Assembly (NCBI RefSeq): GCF_022539315.1
Contig: NC_066315.1
Coordinates: forward strand, 102,901,990 to 102,965,989
Direction of reading: 5' to 3'
DNA: 64,000 bases
Source: Serinus canaria
Taxonomy: Eukaryota; Chordata; Aves; Passeriformes; Fringillidae
Shown here in pieces: positions 36,286 to 49,780 of the stretch (position 1 is its first letter; each line of letters starts with the position of its first letter). The position numbers and the translations under genes were made by a program. The notes beneath the pieces were generated by a model, which made no database searches, was not told the DNA's origin, and saw only the letters and a list, made by a program, of their open reading frames with translations.

Positions 36286-36291
36286 AATAAA
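36286..36291 (+). terminator. Distal polyadenylation signal AATAAA of DLGAP1
   Basis: AATAAA at the end of a long AT-rich block, followed within about 25 nt by GT-rich sequence. Base composition and apparent UTR character change after it, so it is the best candidate for the distal 3' end. Confidence 0.55.
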
Positions 36292-39200
36292 ATAATTAAT
36301 GCACTGCTTGTAAGAGCTGTGGGTTTTCAATGCAAATTCATTCTTCCAGAACTGCCAAGGCATTTCATTTGATGTGGTCAAGGATAAAAGCACGACAACC
36401 AGAATATTTCTCTTAAGCTCTCATTGCTTAAGACTAGCCCTGCAAAGTCTCATCCAAAGCATCCTGCTGAGCACCCTGGAAGTGTTCATCTGCACAGAGT
36501 TGCTCACAGGCATAAAAGTTGCCATGATCAAGGCCTTGAGCCTTAGCAAAATCTTCAAAGGCGCTTCTGCACAGAGCCCAGCCAAACCCCACTGAAGATG
36601 CCAGGAGTTACACTGGGGACTTCAAAAGAAGTGGCAAGAAGACCCTAGCCTGTTTGGTTTTCCCCTCACTGGTTCTCTTTCATTTTCTGCTTATGTCCCG
36701 TGATGTCTGAATTTTTGGGGGCAAAAGAGATTCCTGGAAGGCATAGCTAACTTTCCCTTCAATGGAATCCTGCTTCCATATGGGGTTTTTCTCACTGGGT
36801 GAAATAAAGACAGTCACCAAATCCCACAGAAGCATGTCCTGGATGATGTTCATGGTTATACCAGCATTTAAACAGGTCCTGATTCAATTTGTAGTACCTA
36901 GTAGTTACATTATTTGTATGCCAGTAATGCACCATGTACTGTCTGCCCATGTTTAGACCCTCAGCACAGAAAGACCAGAAAGATTTGTGCTGCAGATCCA
37001 TGGGCAGGGAAAATTCTGCCAACACCAAGATGAAGGGATTTTTCTTCACATGCTGGAATTTATGTGCTCATTAGTCACTGATAGATGGATGCACCAGGGA
37101 TGGGGGAAAAAATGCTTTATTACTTAAAAAACTTTCTGAGGTGTCTGGTACCTTTTTGTAATGAGAACAGCTCAAAGAGAGTAAAATAGAAAGTACGATT
37201 CACACTGTTCTCCAGCAGAGTAAGGAGGTCCAAGCCATGGCTCAACCCTGCCTTTCATGCAGGTAAACTTTCTCTGTATTTATACTCAGTGTTTCCTTCC
37301 AAATCAAATCAGAAGCCTTCCCCAGAAGTATATCTTGCTGTCAGTTTGTTGGCCAATGTCTGTTCTCTCCTGCAAGACATTGCTTTTGCATCACGCAATA
37401 GGCAAATAATTCACTTCAGCCGTCAGTTTGGAGCATGCTCGCCTATCAAATCTGATGACTTTAAGCTGATATTTTTGATAGCAATTAATGATAAAAATAT
37501 TGGCTGCTCTGCTGCTACTGGTATTTGTCATTGAGGTCATAGGTTTATACGTGATTTGGAGTGCAGAGAGCAAGAGAATTTCTCTTTTCCCACCATGCAT
37601 CACATAAGGGGGTCGGGTCAGGCCCACTAACCATGGTCCTGCACTGTGCAAACCTGAGACCAGCACTCACAGCTGAAAGATACTCTTCCCCTCTCCCTTT
37701 AGTCTGATGCTATGCCATTGACCTATAAAACATTTCTGTGCTGTCACAGTAAGCTCATTCACAACATCATCCCTTCCCTGTGCTTTTGCATGCGGGGAGG
37801 TTTTTACAGCCCCTCTTCTACGTGGCAGCTTGGCCACGGTTGTGGCAGGAGAAGGTAGCTGCTCTCACTTGATTCATCAGGATGCATTTGGATGCCAGCT
37901 GCAAAACATGACATGACTGGCCCTTCCAGCCGGCAGTCAGGCTTTCCCACGCTTGGGTCCCATCGGAGGACAGCACCCTTCTCGGTAGTGCGTGAGATTA
38001 CAGCCGGTCCTCTATTGCTCCGTGAGTCACATGCCCCATTCGCAGTGAGACAAAGAGGTGAGCTAAGGAACAGGGCTTCCTGGTAATTGTGTTTTTCATG
38101 GTTCTCTTCACTGATCCAGTAACAACATAATCACTGAAATTAGAGACAGAAAAGCTCTGCTGGGGCATTGTGTTAACACTCTGCCAGTTCCAGATTGCGA
38201 TCTGCCGAGCTGTAGCAGGTAAGTCATCACCTTCCCAGCTCTGCTCCACCCAGATGGGAAAAAAAACCACACACAAAACAAGGAAAAAAAAAAGTGCTAT
38301 ATTTTAAAACAAGAGTTGTGACATTGTCACCACCTATTATCGGCTACTCCTGGCGCAGAGGCTTTCATTGTATTGACTCTTCACTTAACTATCTCCATGA
38401 CAGGGTGCCAAACTTTTCCTCATTTCCAGCCAAGCAGAATGGAAACAAATTATGGATTTTGCCACCTCTGTTCAAAGATGGGGAAGTACTGAGGTGTTGC
38501 AGAGCCTCTGGAGAAAGCAACCACTGCACAGCCCCTGAGCTACACCGACGGCAACACTGCCATATTTCAAAGCTGTCAAAGGTTTTGGAAGAGGGATGGG
38601 CCTTGCCCCGAGTTAAAGAAAAGCAGTAGGACACAGTGTGACGGATGTTTTATGGGTATCAAATATCTCACCAAGGTAAGATAAGCCACTGTGTAAACAA
38701 CCATGTGCTGAGGCAAACACCTTAGTTTGGAGCTGGTAACTAGGGAGCTGAGATGTTGAATAGCAAAAGGTAACCCATTCCAATGTAACTAGCCTATTTC
38801 CCCAGTGGGAATGTCCAGCCTATCACTTATCCCTGGCTTCAAACTAGAGAATTATCAAAGTCGTGTCCTTAAAAGGCTATATCTTACTTTTTCCTGTTGA
38901 ACTGACTATGGGTTGCAGTCTGGAATGGTTTTGTGAGTGTGCGTTCAGGACTGTGATCATCCCTGATTTTTTTTGAGAGCACTGAGAAGTTACTGCATTG
39001 CACAAGTTGGGCTATATTATTTGTTATCTTGCAGCACGTTCTTTTGTCTTTTTTTTTTTTAGTAAGTGGTTGTAATAACTCACTGTGCTCCAGTCCTTTT
39101 GTCAGTCTTCAGAAGAAAACTCCTATCACCTGAAAAACAAAAAAAAAAATACTGAAACTTCTTCATTTGGTAGACTGTTCTGGTAAATCTTGGCTAAGCT

Positions 39201-42200
39201 AGGCCTAAGGGGAAGGAAATCGAGATAATTGATGCACTTAAGCACGTGTCATTCTTCATCTCTCCAGTCAATAATTGACAACAAAAGGGGAAAAAATCAT
39301 ATGGGTCAGGCAGCTCACAGATGTTGCACTAAAGCTGAGATGGCATTTTGTTATGCTGTAGGACAATCACACCTGTAGCAACAGCCGAAGGGAAAAATCC
39401 CTTCCCACCCTTGGTACAACATTTCCGTAAATAATTTTTAAATATGTGACATCCCTTCCCAGTGCATCAGTACCACCATGACCACAATTCTACAATTTCC
39501 ACAAACCATCAGATGCAGGGCGGTATCGTGGTGCCAGCTGAGGGCAGGGAGATACAAGCCCCTGGGCAACAGCAGGCCTTGCACAGGGCAGGGCATTGCC
39601 ATGGGAGCAGTAGCAACTCTAGGGGAATGTGGTGTGCATTAAACACGAACTAAAAGTAATCCAGGTCAGATGGCTGCTGCTTACATGAAGTAAGCTGTCA
39701 TAGTGGGAAGGAAGAGTTTGAAAGAGTGACTTTTCATCCTGCTATCTACTGTTTTAATCCAGCATAAGAACCAGGCTTGGAATTTTAGTGAAGTTACACA
39801 ATTGCATTTGTAGTGTTAGGAGAGAAACCAGACTTTATCCCAGACTAATTGCCAGCTATAAAATTTAGTGGAGGCATACATAAAGACAAACCTGTAGCAA
39901 CTTCAATGGAAACATGTCCATGTGTCAGTCTTCAAGTGAATCCAGAAATGCTTTGCCTAAAACACACAAATTTTAAGTCATGATCCTCTGCAAGAGGATC
40001 CTCTGGTCTTGCTCATTACCCTGATTCACCACATAGTAAACACTGCTGTTATTTAAAAAATGTAAAAAATGGTGACTTACGTCAAAGAGGCTGTATGAGA
40101 GAAAACACATGAGAGAAAAACACCTCTGACAAATAGATGGCGTGTATCGATCTGAAAGACTCCATGAAGTACTCTTTTGTATTACTAACCTAATGCTTCA
40201 ACTGACAAGAGTTTCCTTTTGTTTACATCTTTCCTGGCAATAGCATCATGACAACTGCAGCCTGTCTGCAAGAACGTACACGGACCTGGGAACCCAGCCA
40301 TACACTGGCAAACTGCAGTGTGCTCCACGTGTTTCTCATCCTTTGCTTAACAACCTTGTGCCTGTAAAAAAAGCTACTTGTGTGCAGTATTGCATTCATT
40401 GGGATGATTCATGTCTATCAGGTTCTGCCAGGCAATGCTGTGATTTCAGGTAGGATGCAGCCCACCTCCTGTATTTTCTCTGATATAAAAATTTCCTTTA
40501 GTGGAAGGTGGGAAATAAAACCAAGAAATCAATCCAAAAGAAAGAAAACCTGCTGAAACATGCAGAGTTTGTCATTAAAGTATAATCCAAGCAGGTTTTG
40601 TTTGTCAACAGCTGCATAAGTGAAAATAACAATTCAGAAATGATGTCTAACTGGAACTGTTTCCATATCAAGTAGCACATGCGAGCTTAACGCTAATGGT
40701 TCAAGGCCTTCCCAAGTATCAAGTGGTGTGATTGCAGGTGCTGTCACAGCATCCCTGCCACATGCATCAGCAGCAGTTGCCCTTGCCAGGGGCTGTCAGC
40801 TGCAGTGCTGGTGCCCAGGAGTCCTCCCCTGTGGCACATCCCTCGCTCACATGTACGAGGGCACTGTGCTCTAGGAGCCACGTGTTTTCTGCTTTACCTC
40901 ACGCTGACATCACAGCAGAAATTCCTCCAGAGCAGGGTGAATGGATCTCCTTAAACACCAAAATTACACTCAAACACCAATAATTACACCTGCCTGGGAT
41001 GGAGATTTATCTTTGAACTCATGCAGCTTTTGTTAAATTGTCTTTACACCTAAGATCTCTCTCCGCTTTTCAATAGACAACATGAAACTCTGCTCTTACA
41101 CCTCAGGAGCCAGTATATTACATTTGCTCTGGACTTTCAGCATTGTAACTGGGAGCAGAAGTTGGATCTGTTTTTTTCTTCTCCTCTTAAAAGGTCAGGG
41201 AAACATGAAACCACAAAAGGCTAATTCTTCTCTGTGTCTCATTTCTGTGAGCCCACAGGGCAACATAGCAGTGGTATTTTTAATGCTTTTTTCTCCCCCT
41301 GACTTTTCAATCCACAGTCTTTGGAACAACTGGTGACAGCTCATACAGTAACACACTTACTCTTGCATCATTCCTTCTAAGTTGCTTCTGATGAATATTG
41401 GGAGCACCAGAAAAGATCCTGGCCACCACAGCACACGTGTGATGAGCAGAGGGAAGATGTCACAAAGCTTGGCCTCCTTACAGGTTTTTTGGTTCTGGTG
41501 CTGCATGCTCACAATCCACAGTATTTGGCACGCACATGCTTGGTTATCGTTAAACTGTAAATATTGCAAGAAGGCATTCAACATGATATAATATTCCTAT
41601 TAGTGCCTCTAAAGGCCCAGCCAGAGAAGCTGCACTGTGCTGGGATGAACACTGTGTAAATATTGATGGTTTCTGTCTTGCAGTGTTTACAATCCGAGAA
41701 GGAGTCCTGCACCAGAGCTCTCTGGTACGGTTTTGTTATTTGTCTTTGGAAATTATTTGTCTGATTTAAAGCATCATAAATGAGCATGTCCTTTCTTCTG
41801 CCACTACTACAGGAGCAATTACTTTACAAAGAGCTGTGAAGGCAAAGTTCTAGACCTAAATATTTTATCATCCTGATCAAGTATTAGTCTTTTGATATAA
41901 ACCCAGAATCCAATACCTTTTCTGCAGCTGTAATATGCTACAATAAAATATGATCTCACAGTTCCCAAACCTTTGCCAGGTAACAGTGATTCAGCACAAG
42001 CACAGCAAAGCATCACTTTGCTCCCCTCAACAGGGACACGCTGTCAGGTAAACTCACTTTAAGGCTTGATAATGCAAGAGGCTGCACCCAAAGCCACCAC
42101 ACTGACAAGACACAGATACGTGGCAGTGGTTGTGGAGAAACCCACACTAGGAATCAGGTAAGTTAACATTACACAAGTATATAGCAGGAACAGACACTAC

Positions 42201-44852
42201 AGGAATGGCTTTTGGCCCAAGGCCAACAGCCTTGCTGAGGGTGCTGGTGTTTGGAAAGGAAATGACAAGTTTCTACAGCTGCAAGAGTCGGCACTGACGC
42301 ACAGCTTGCTGAACCCTCCCGCCAGCTGAGGATAAAACCTCTGCAAGGGAGTTGGGAGCTGTGCTATGCCTCAGAATACGGCTGGGCGCCGCTGCCATCC
42401 ATCGTGCAAGCGTAAGTCCTTCAAAAGGCAAAGTTGCAAAAGACTTGTTATTCCTCAGAGTGCTCTGAAGATTTATATACTGTCACCTACCTGGGCGGTG
42501 GGAGATGTTTACCTGTCTCCTGTGTCAGCTAAGCTCAAGGAGCAGTGACATGATTACAACACCTGAATGCTCAGAAATGCTTTCTGGCTCCTCATATCTC
42601 CTCATCTGATCTCCAGGACACCTCACCACTGTTAAAAAAAAAAACAACACCAAAGCGCCACCCAGCTCCAAACCATCTGAGGTGTGGGCCCAGAAGCAGC
42701 TCTAGCATTCTCCTTTACCCCTGCTCTTGCAGCCTGCAATTTCATAAATATTTGTTCTTCCCACAAGCCTTACCTCATCTGGGGTCAGGGGGAGGCTTAG
42801 AGTCAGGGGTTTCACCTGAGGCAGGTTATACCTGCAAACAAAAGAGTGGGTGTGGAAGGACAGCCTCACGCCGCCACCACCATCACTGCAGTGTTCATCA
42901 GAGCCCTTCAACAAGAGCTGGAGGCTGAGACTGAAGCGCTTGGCTCTCCCTGTCCCCGCACGGGGAAGCTCGTACCTTGTCACTGCTGTCCTGCTGCCGC
43001 ACACCCTGCGCCTCGGGGCTGCCACCAGCGCTTCCGTCCGCGCTGTGCAAACACCGCTGCGCCCTTTCTCCGCACGGATAACAACAGTGCCACCCTCTCT
43101 TCCCGCGCCCGGGAGCCACGGTGTGGGCACCCAGCGGCAACTACAGATGGTGACCCAAGGTCTGGTTAATGTTTCAGAGCTTTGAACCCACCACAGGTTG
43201 CCCTTTGAGCCGTACATAGCACGTTATTGGCGGTCCTGGTGTTTAAAGGTTTTTTTCCACTAACTGGTTGGGTGCCTGCTCCTTTTTTAGGGAGTGTGAC
43301 AACAGAAATCTCATGTCCATGTCAAAGTACCTGATGTCCACCCACACTGGTGAAAAAACAGTAAGCATTCTGTTATCACCATAACCCTGATTTCCACAGT
43401 CTTGGGGGGTTTTTGCAAGTGAGAAGAGGCTGTGGCATCACTGAGTGCTGTTAACAGCCAACAGGGCAAAGTTCTTGTTTCCTTTGTAGTGAAAAAGTTC
43501 AGGGCCGGATTTTGATTATCACAAGGAATAGTAAAGTACATAGAGCAGAGATCACACATTGGGTAAGAATTATCACCGAGGTGAAAAAACCAAACAGAAA
43601 CAGCAAAACAAACTCCTGCCCAGCTGATGCAGCACTGCCCCACATTCTGGTGTGTGCAACTCCCGTACCTGTGCGGTATATGCAGCTTATGGAAAAGTCT
43701 GGGCAGTGCTCTGGATGCAGCACAGCCTTCCCTGGCACAGCACACCACCACAGCATGGTACCAGGGGAGCCCAACAGGGCAGCTGGGCAGTGGTGGGCTC
43801 AGCCTGCCTTTGGATATCTTTCTTCAACATGCAAATTAAAGTAAATTGGGTGAAGTACCAAAGTCCAGTGTCATGCCTCAGCTTACACACCCAAAGGAAA
43901 AAAAAAAGAGAAAAACAAAAAGTACGAACAGAGAAGGTATCAAAGGACCTCTATTTTTATTTTTTATCAGGATCTGTTACCCTGAGCCATGGTTACGATG
44001 TCAAGCACTCTTGTTTTGAATGTGGTGTTGCTGATGGATGAACTCCCACACTACAACCAACCTGTGTCTTTACAAGGGCTTTGACTATTCTTTTGCAAGT
44101 CTGGGAAAGAGGAAAATTCACATTTTACACAGAATAAAAGTCCTGCCTGACAGCTCCCATCTGCCGGCCATATCCCTCTTGTGTTGTTGCTGTTGTCCTG
44201 CCTTGGTTTGGCTCTGGTGCAGGGTTATCTCCCCTCAAGTTCCCAAATAAATTGTTTTGTGTCTTACCATCAGATTGACTCACCCCATGCAAACATCCCC
44301 AGCCGGCAAAAGTCGTGGGGATTTAGAGGCAAAACATGAACACAGCACTCACAGTGGTGGCTCGGAGAAGAATGCAGACGAAGGACCGAGCTTGCAGACT
44401 CTGCCTGTAAATGCCACCAGCACACGCAGGGGGAGATCTGAAAAAAGCTCGCCGCTGCAGACTTGCACAACTGGACGGTGAGCAGAGAGGGGTCGGAGCC
44501 GTGGGAACTGGCAGCGGGGTGACACAGGAGAGAGCGGGGACTGCCAAACTATTCAGCTGCCATCCAGAGACTGACAGCTGCGGCAAGAGCCATCTTCCCC
44601 CGCTTCCTGCAAAACATTCCCTCTCCTAGGGATTTGCATAACCCCGCGTACATTTCCTGCAGTCCTTGGGCAACGAATAGAGTTGTGGTTCAACAATTTA
44701 CAGGATCAAAGGCAGATTATGATCCTATCGCTGGAACAGTTAAGTTTTTACATGTGGGCTTTTTATATATCATTTCTCAAAGATCAAACTCCAGCGTATT
44801 CCAGGGAAGTAAATTTAGGCAAAGCACAGAGCCGGGGAGCAGGCAGGATCAC

Positions 44853-45300
44853 TTTTTTTTTTTTTTTTTTTTTTTTACCTTATGTATAATCAAAGGTTTT
44901 ATTAGAGTTTTCTAAAAGCCCGCCGCTTTCATTCTGCATCCAGCCAGTGCAGACTGGCCACAGTTTGAGATCCCCAAGGTGGATCTGCTGGGCTGCCTTA
45001 CAGCAGGGGATTTCCTAGGGCAGGAAGCCCGTCCTGCAGGGAGGGAGGCTCAGCCCGCTCTTACTCCAATGGCAGAAAGGGCTGAGGGTTTTACAAGCGC
45101 CTTGCGTGCGATTTCCCTCTCTCTGTCCAGGGCCCTGGCAGCTGGAGAGGAAGCAGCACGTAATGAGCCCCAGGTGGAGGCAGCAGCTTAAGCTCTGCAA
45201 TGGCAGCACCCCACATCCCAAAACAAGGGAGCCCACATCCCAAAACAACCGGCACCGGGAAGGCATCTGGGGCAGACCACTTCAGCCCGGGCTGGATAGC
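44853..45300 (-). mobile_element. Possible retroposed transcript end (poly(A) with AATAAA)
   Basis: On the - strand, AATAAA (44903-44898) is followed 21 nt later by A24 (44876-44853), the order expected at the 3' end of a processed, reverse-transcribed RNA. The GC-rich sequence upstream (to about 45300, uncertain) is not recognisably from any protein gene, and I did not find target-site duplications. Confidence 0.3.
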
Positions 45301-48300
45301 AAATGCAGATGAGGGCTGGGGTAAGGCAAGGACTAAAGACAAATCTTCAAGGAAATAGAGGATGTGAAGTCAAACTCCCCCTGAGCTCAACAAGCCTCAC
45401 AGTGCCTGGGTCATGCCACCAATGAGTCATTTCTGCCAGATGGGGAGAGTCTGGCCAGCACAGGCATCAGCTGGTCCATGCAGCCCTCCTTGCTCTTCTG
45501 ACCCCGTGGAAGGAAACCTGGGCTTCTGCATCACTGCATTTCAAAAGGAAAGGAAATTAAATTTTTCACAGCGGAAATACCTGTTGCTTATCAGTGTAAA
45601 TATGAGAGAAATGACACAGTCCCCCACACCTCCTTTCATGCCTCCTGCTTATTTAAACTCACACTGCCACATCAGAGGAAGCTCAGAGAGTGGCGCTGGC
45701 TGTGGGCACAATACCCAGCTGGGCTTCACACGCTGCCCTCCCCAAGACCACCAGCACCCCGTGATCACACGGAGCTGAAGGAGTAAGGTGTTGCAGGACC
45801 GAGTGCGAACTCTCCCATGGGGAGATCTGTATGTCTGCATTCCCACCACCTCCTCCTAGGGTTCAAAGAGATGGCAAGGGATGTCACTCTCCCTTCAGAG
45901 GCTGAATGGGACATTCCTCTCTGCCCCAGGTGTCATGGACACAGTAGCAGGGGTCAAGGTAGGTTTGGTAGAGGAAGGGAAGTGGAGGGACTGACTGTTT
46001 TAGGACAGACAGTGTGTGCTTTGCAGATGCAAATCTATACACTAAACCGAGATAGTTACAGAAGGTTTTTTCCACATATCACCAGCTAAGGAAGAAAAAC
46101 TTTTGAGGAGGCCTTTGGAGAAAGCTGGCAGCACATCACTGGAAATACCTTGCTTGAATGCAAGCCAGCTGAATTTAGCATGAAGAATGAGTTACAGGAG
46201 CAACTGCCTAAGCGGTGTTTAATACAATAACCTGAACTAACCTTTTCCTTCAGGTTGGCAGAGGAATGTCTGCTTCACACCTCACCAGGAGAAGGTTCAT
46301 AGCAGCAGAGCCAGGACTCTGAAAGCACACTGAAACCAGCAACACCACTGACTCCAAACTAAAAAGACCCCCTCCATTTTTGAAAATGCCCAATGGATTT
46401 TATTATTAATTGCTTCTTTCCTTGCCTTACCCCTGTCACAACACAGAAAGCAGAAGTTAGAAAAAAAGCTATCTACACAGGGAAAATGTGCTTTCTCTCA
46501 TGAACAGAAGTTGATCTGTTTGCATCAGAGCAAGATTTGCTGTTGTGGTTAGTGTAGTGGAGTAAGAGAAATCAGATGCCTTTCAAACCAGTACAAAACT
46601 AGTCAAAATATCTCTAACCTAGTTAAATGGGTGATATTATGTAAGCACTCTCAAGTCAAACAGAGAAAGAAATGATAGAGAGAGAGTTCAAACAAGGAAT
46701 GAGACTAGAAGTGCAAAAGAAAACAAAATAAAACACTGGACACAAGGTCAAGCAATCAGAACTTTGCAGGCTAGAAAAGGAAGTGAAATTACAAGCTCTG
46801 GCAAAACAGCTGAATGCTTACTCAGGAAAATTACAAAACTGTTGAGATCCTTACCATCAGCTATGTGTCTTCTATCCAGAAAAATTTCCAAGACAAGCTA
46901 TATGAATTCACAAAAGCAGGCTTAGGAACATCACATTCTTCTCACATCTGTCAAATTACTTTATTTAATTTTTTATATAAATTCCAGGGCCAATACATAT
47001 ATGGTATCCTTACTAGGATAAATATGGGATATTGATATACATACACACACACAATATTGCATCTTGGTAAAATCTATAAGCTGATGGCAAATTATGATCA
47101 AGACTATATTCTCCATCAACAGCCTCCACAGGAGAGGCTTCTAAAGGCCCAAAGCCCCCAGCTAAGCACTAAAATTTATTTGCCAATCAACAAAAATACC
47201 GATTTTGCTCCTGCAAAAGAGCTAGAACACAGAGGAAAAGTTGAGCTAGGGAAGAACACTTGGTTTATGCTGAAACTAGATAGGACACATCACTTAAAGA
47301 AACCAAATGGTTTATCCCTTATGGAAGCCACTCAGGCCCTAACTCTGGTTTTGGGGACGAAGCAGAAGCAAGTATGGAGTATGTGACACATGATTTCCCA
47401 TTGAGCTACCAGGCTGTAGGGACTTCAGAGGCAGGATCAAACATTCTGTGTACACTTACAGAATGCCATACTAGTAAAACTACAGGCCTCACAGTTGGGA
47501 GTTATTTCTGTACTACTACATATAAAAATGAATATTCCCAAAAAGAAGGTGAGTCCTGCCAACTTGTGAAATGTCACTGATAGAGGAACTCCAGGTCAGT
47601 ATTTCCCCAGCAGCGTGGCAACTCTACAGAGATGGAAAGACTCAGAGAAGCCAGGCAAACATCTACAGTAGATACATCTACTGCAAAACCCACAGCTCAG
47701 TGACCTACTCTCACCATAGTCAGGTCAATCCTCTTCATTGTCAGCTAAATGATGTGGTGAAAGGCTCATAACAAAAACCATGTGCAGGGTTTATATATGC
47801 CTAGACAAGGGTTCTTCACTCCAAGAGGGTCATGTTGTTACACACCTAGAGATAGGGCTTGGTGCCCAGGGCAGGCACTGCCTAGGCTGCAATTAGAGAA
47901 AGCAGCCACAGCCCTGGTCTGTGGTCCCAGGGAAGCTATCCAAGAATAAACAGGGTTAGATGGTTGTCAGCTGCACTCATTCAACTCACAATCTGCCACC
48001 TGTGCCCCCCCTCCTCCCCCCAGTTAAGTCACTAATTCAAAGTACTCCTATCTCTGTGCCTTCTTACAGGTTTATTACACATTGTGTAAGCAGCTGAAAG
48101 ATCAACACCTTGTTTGTCAGTAGAAGCACATGGAATTTGGCAGAAACCCTGCTATCCAGTGGAACACAGATTAGCTGGGAGGCAGATGTGACTTTTTCAT
48201 GGCTGCATCAGCTTCAGGGACTGTGATTCATGTTGCACAATGAAGTAGTTCTGCAGAGCTACAAAGGGCTGTGAAGTCAACCTGTGGGGGTGAAAGCTAC

Positions 48301-49079
48301 CCTGCTCTGCAAATGTGTGTAGCAGGACTTGAGATTCCTGCCAGCTGTAGTCCCAGACCTGACACCTCAGCTTCAGAAAGAAAAAGGAGTTAGAAGGCAA
48401 ATAAAGCCAGTTTCAAAGGGAAAGGTGAGCAAAATGGCTTTGAGCTGTCAGCAGGAGTGCATGCAAAATATAGATGGAGAAAGCAGCCTGAGTTTTTATT
48501 TTGTAGCATAGCTAGCACCAGTTTACGTGATTTTCTGTGTGTGCAGAACTCCAGGCACTCATTGTCGTGACAGGGACTGGAATAGACACTGAACCGCATA
48601 CAGCACACATGGGTACAATTATCATGTCTGGAACAGCAACAGCTCCAAGTGACATTCTGCTAGAGTGAGTGGCTAATCTAATCTCTTCTCCTTCAGTCTG
48701 AAGGCTGGAACTCATGGGAGAAGAGCCTGCTGAACCAGCGAAACAGGATAGAGATGTAACAACTCCGGCAGTTGGTGAACAGGAGACTTTAAACAAGTAA
48801 TGTCCTGAAAAGTGAACATGAGCTGTATTTGTGCCAGTAATCCCTACTGGGAAAAAGCCAGGCGGGAAGTTGACAATTGCAAGATGCCAAGTAGAGAAAG
48901 AAAAGAAAAAAAAAAAAAAAGAAAAAAACACCAAAACGAAATGAGTTTTAAAGAGAACATAAAGTACTCCAAGGGTTACCAAAAACCCCTGCATAAGTGA
49001 CTGAAGAAAAATGGCAAATGAAAACAGACTTTGGCAGGCAGGACACAGTTAAGTGCAAGTGGCCTAAATACCATAGGTG

Positions 49080-49780
49080 TAAAAGTGACACTGAGCAGGG
49101 TCACGGTGCACCTGGACTCCCAGCTGCACTGCCCCTTCTGTGGGCTGGGCTTCCCACTGCAGCCTTACCTCATCTCCAAGGGGAAAACTGATTCTCCACC
49201 ACACGCCCTCTCTCCCTGGTTGCTGCTTACTTTCTCCTGCTTCCCCTTTTCCAGTGAAGCTCTGAGCGGGCCGGGCCGCAGGATCCTGCAGCTATCCGAG
49301 CCAGCATGGCCCGGGAGGTGCAAGTTAGCCCAGCTTCCAGCCCTGCTCGCCCCATTCCCACTCTGCCTGGGCCGCAGGATCCTGCAGCTATCCGAGCCAG
49401 CACGGCCCGGGAGGTGCAAGTTAGCCCAGCTTCCAGCCCTGCTCGCCCCATTCCCGCTCTGCGCGGGCCGGGCCGCAGGATCCTGATGCTGTCCGAGCCA
49501 GCATGGCCCGGCAGGACACAGCCGTGCAAGCCGGCCCAGCCTTCCAGCCCCGCTCGACCCGTTCCACTCCATTCCCTCCCCCACAGCACGAGGCCAGCTG
49601 CTGCAGCTCCAACGGTTTTACAGCCCTGCCGGCTGACCTCATGGCACAGGCGGGGAGGGAGACATGTGGGACACCACAAACCACCCCCCGCGACAGGCAG
49701 CGAGACACCACCCCCTCCTTCCCTCCCGCCCTCCCTCCCTGCGCGACAGGCAGCGACGCCAGGGTCAAGATTCCCTCCCT
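49080..49780. other. Intergenic CpG-rich block
   Basis: High GC with many CpGs, flanked by AT-rich DNA. It contains a minisatellite (49262-49560) and a CCCTCC-rich tract (about 49715-49745). Long open frames appear on both strands, as expected for stop-poor GC-rich repeats. A non-coding transcript promoter is possible but unproven. Confidence 0.5.
49262..49560. repeat. 96-101-bp GC-rich minisatellite, about 3 copies
   Basis: The core ccgcaggatcctg recurs at 49276, 49372 and 49473 (spacing 96 and 101 bp), followed each time by a 'tccgagccagca(t/c)ggcccg' block and a 'ccagc..tccagccc' block. The first two copies are nearly identical; the third is diverged. Confidence 0.9.

Larger units (their letters stand above)
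32539..36310 (+). other. DLGAP1: DLGAP1 3' UTR (extent inferred)
   Basis: The UTR runs from the TGA stop to the last well-placed polyadenylation signal. It is pyrimidine-rich at first (CTCTCT runs near 32640) and AT-rich from about 34650. AATAAA hexamers lie at 32879, 33446, 35530 and 36286. The last is followed by a GT-rich stretch (ctgtgggtttt), and I infer distal cleavage near 36305-36310. A Pumilio-type site TGTAAATA lies at 36243-36250. GC-rich, repeat-like sequence at about 34060-34600 includes a (GGGACA)n run at about 34468-34491, so continuity of the UTR across it is inferred. Confidence 0.6.

Noticed and set aside
42702..43217. 171-residue open frame on the - strand
   Set aside because: No domain recognised; antisense frames of similar length are open, so probably GC-driven.
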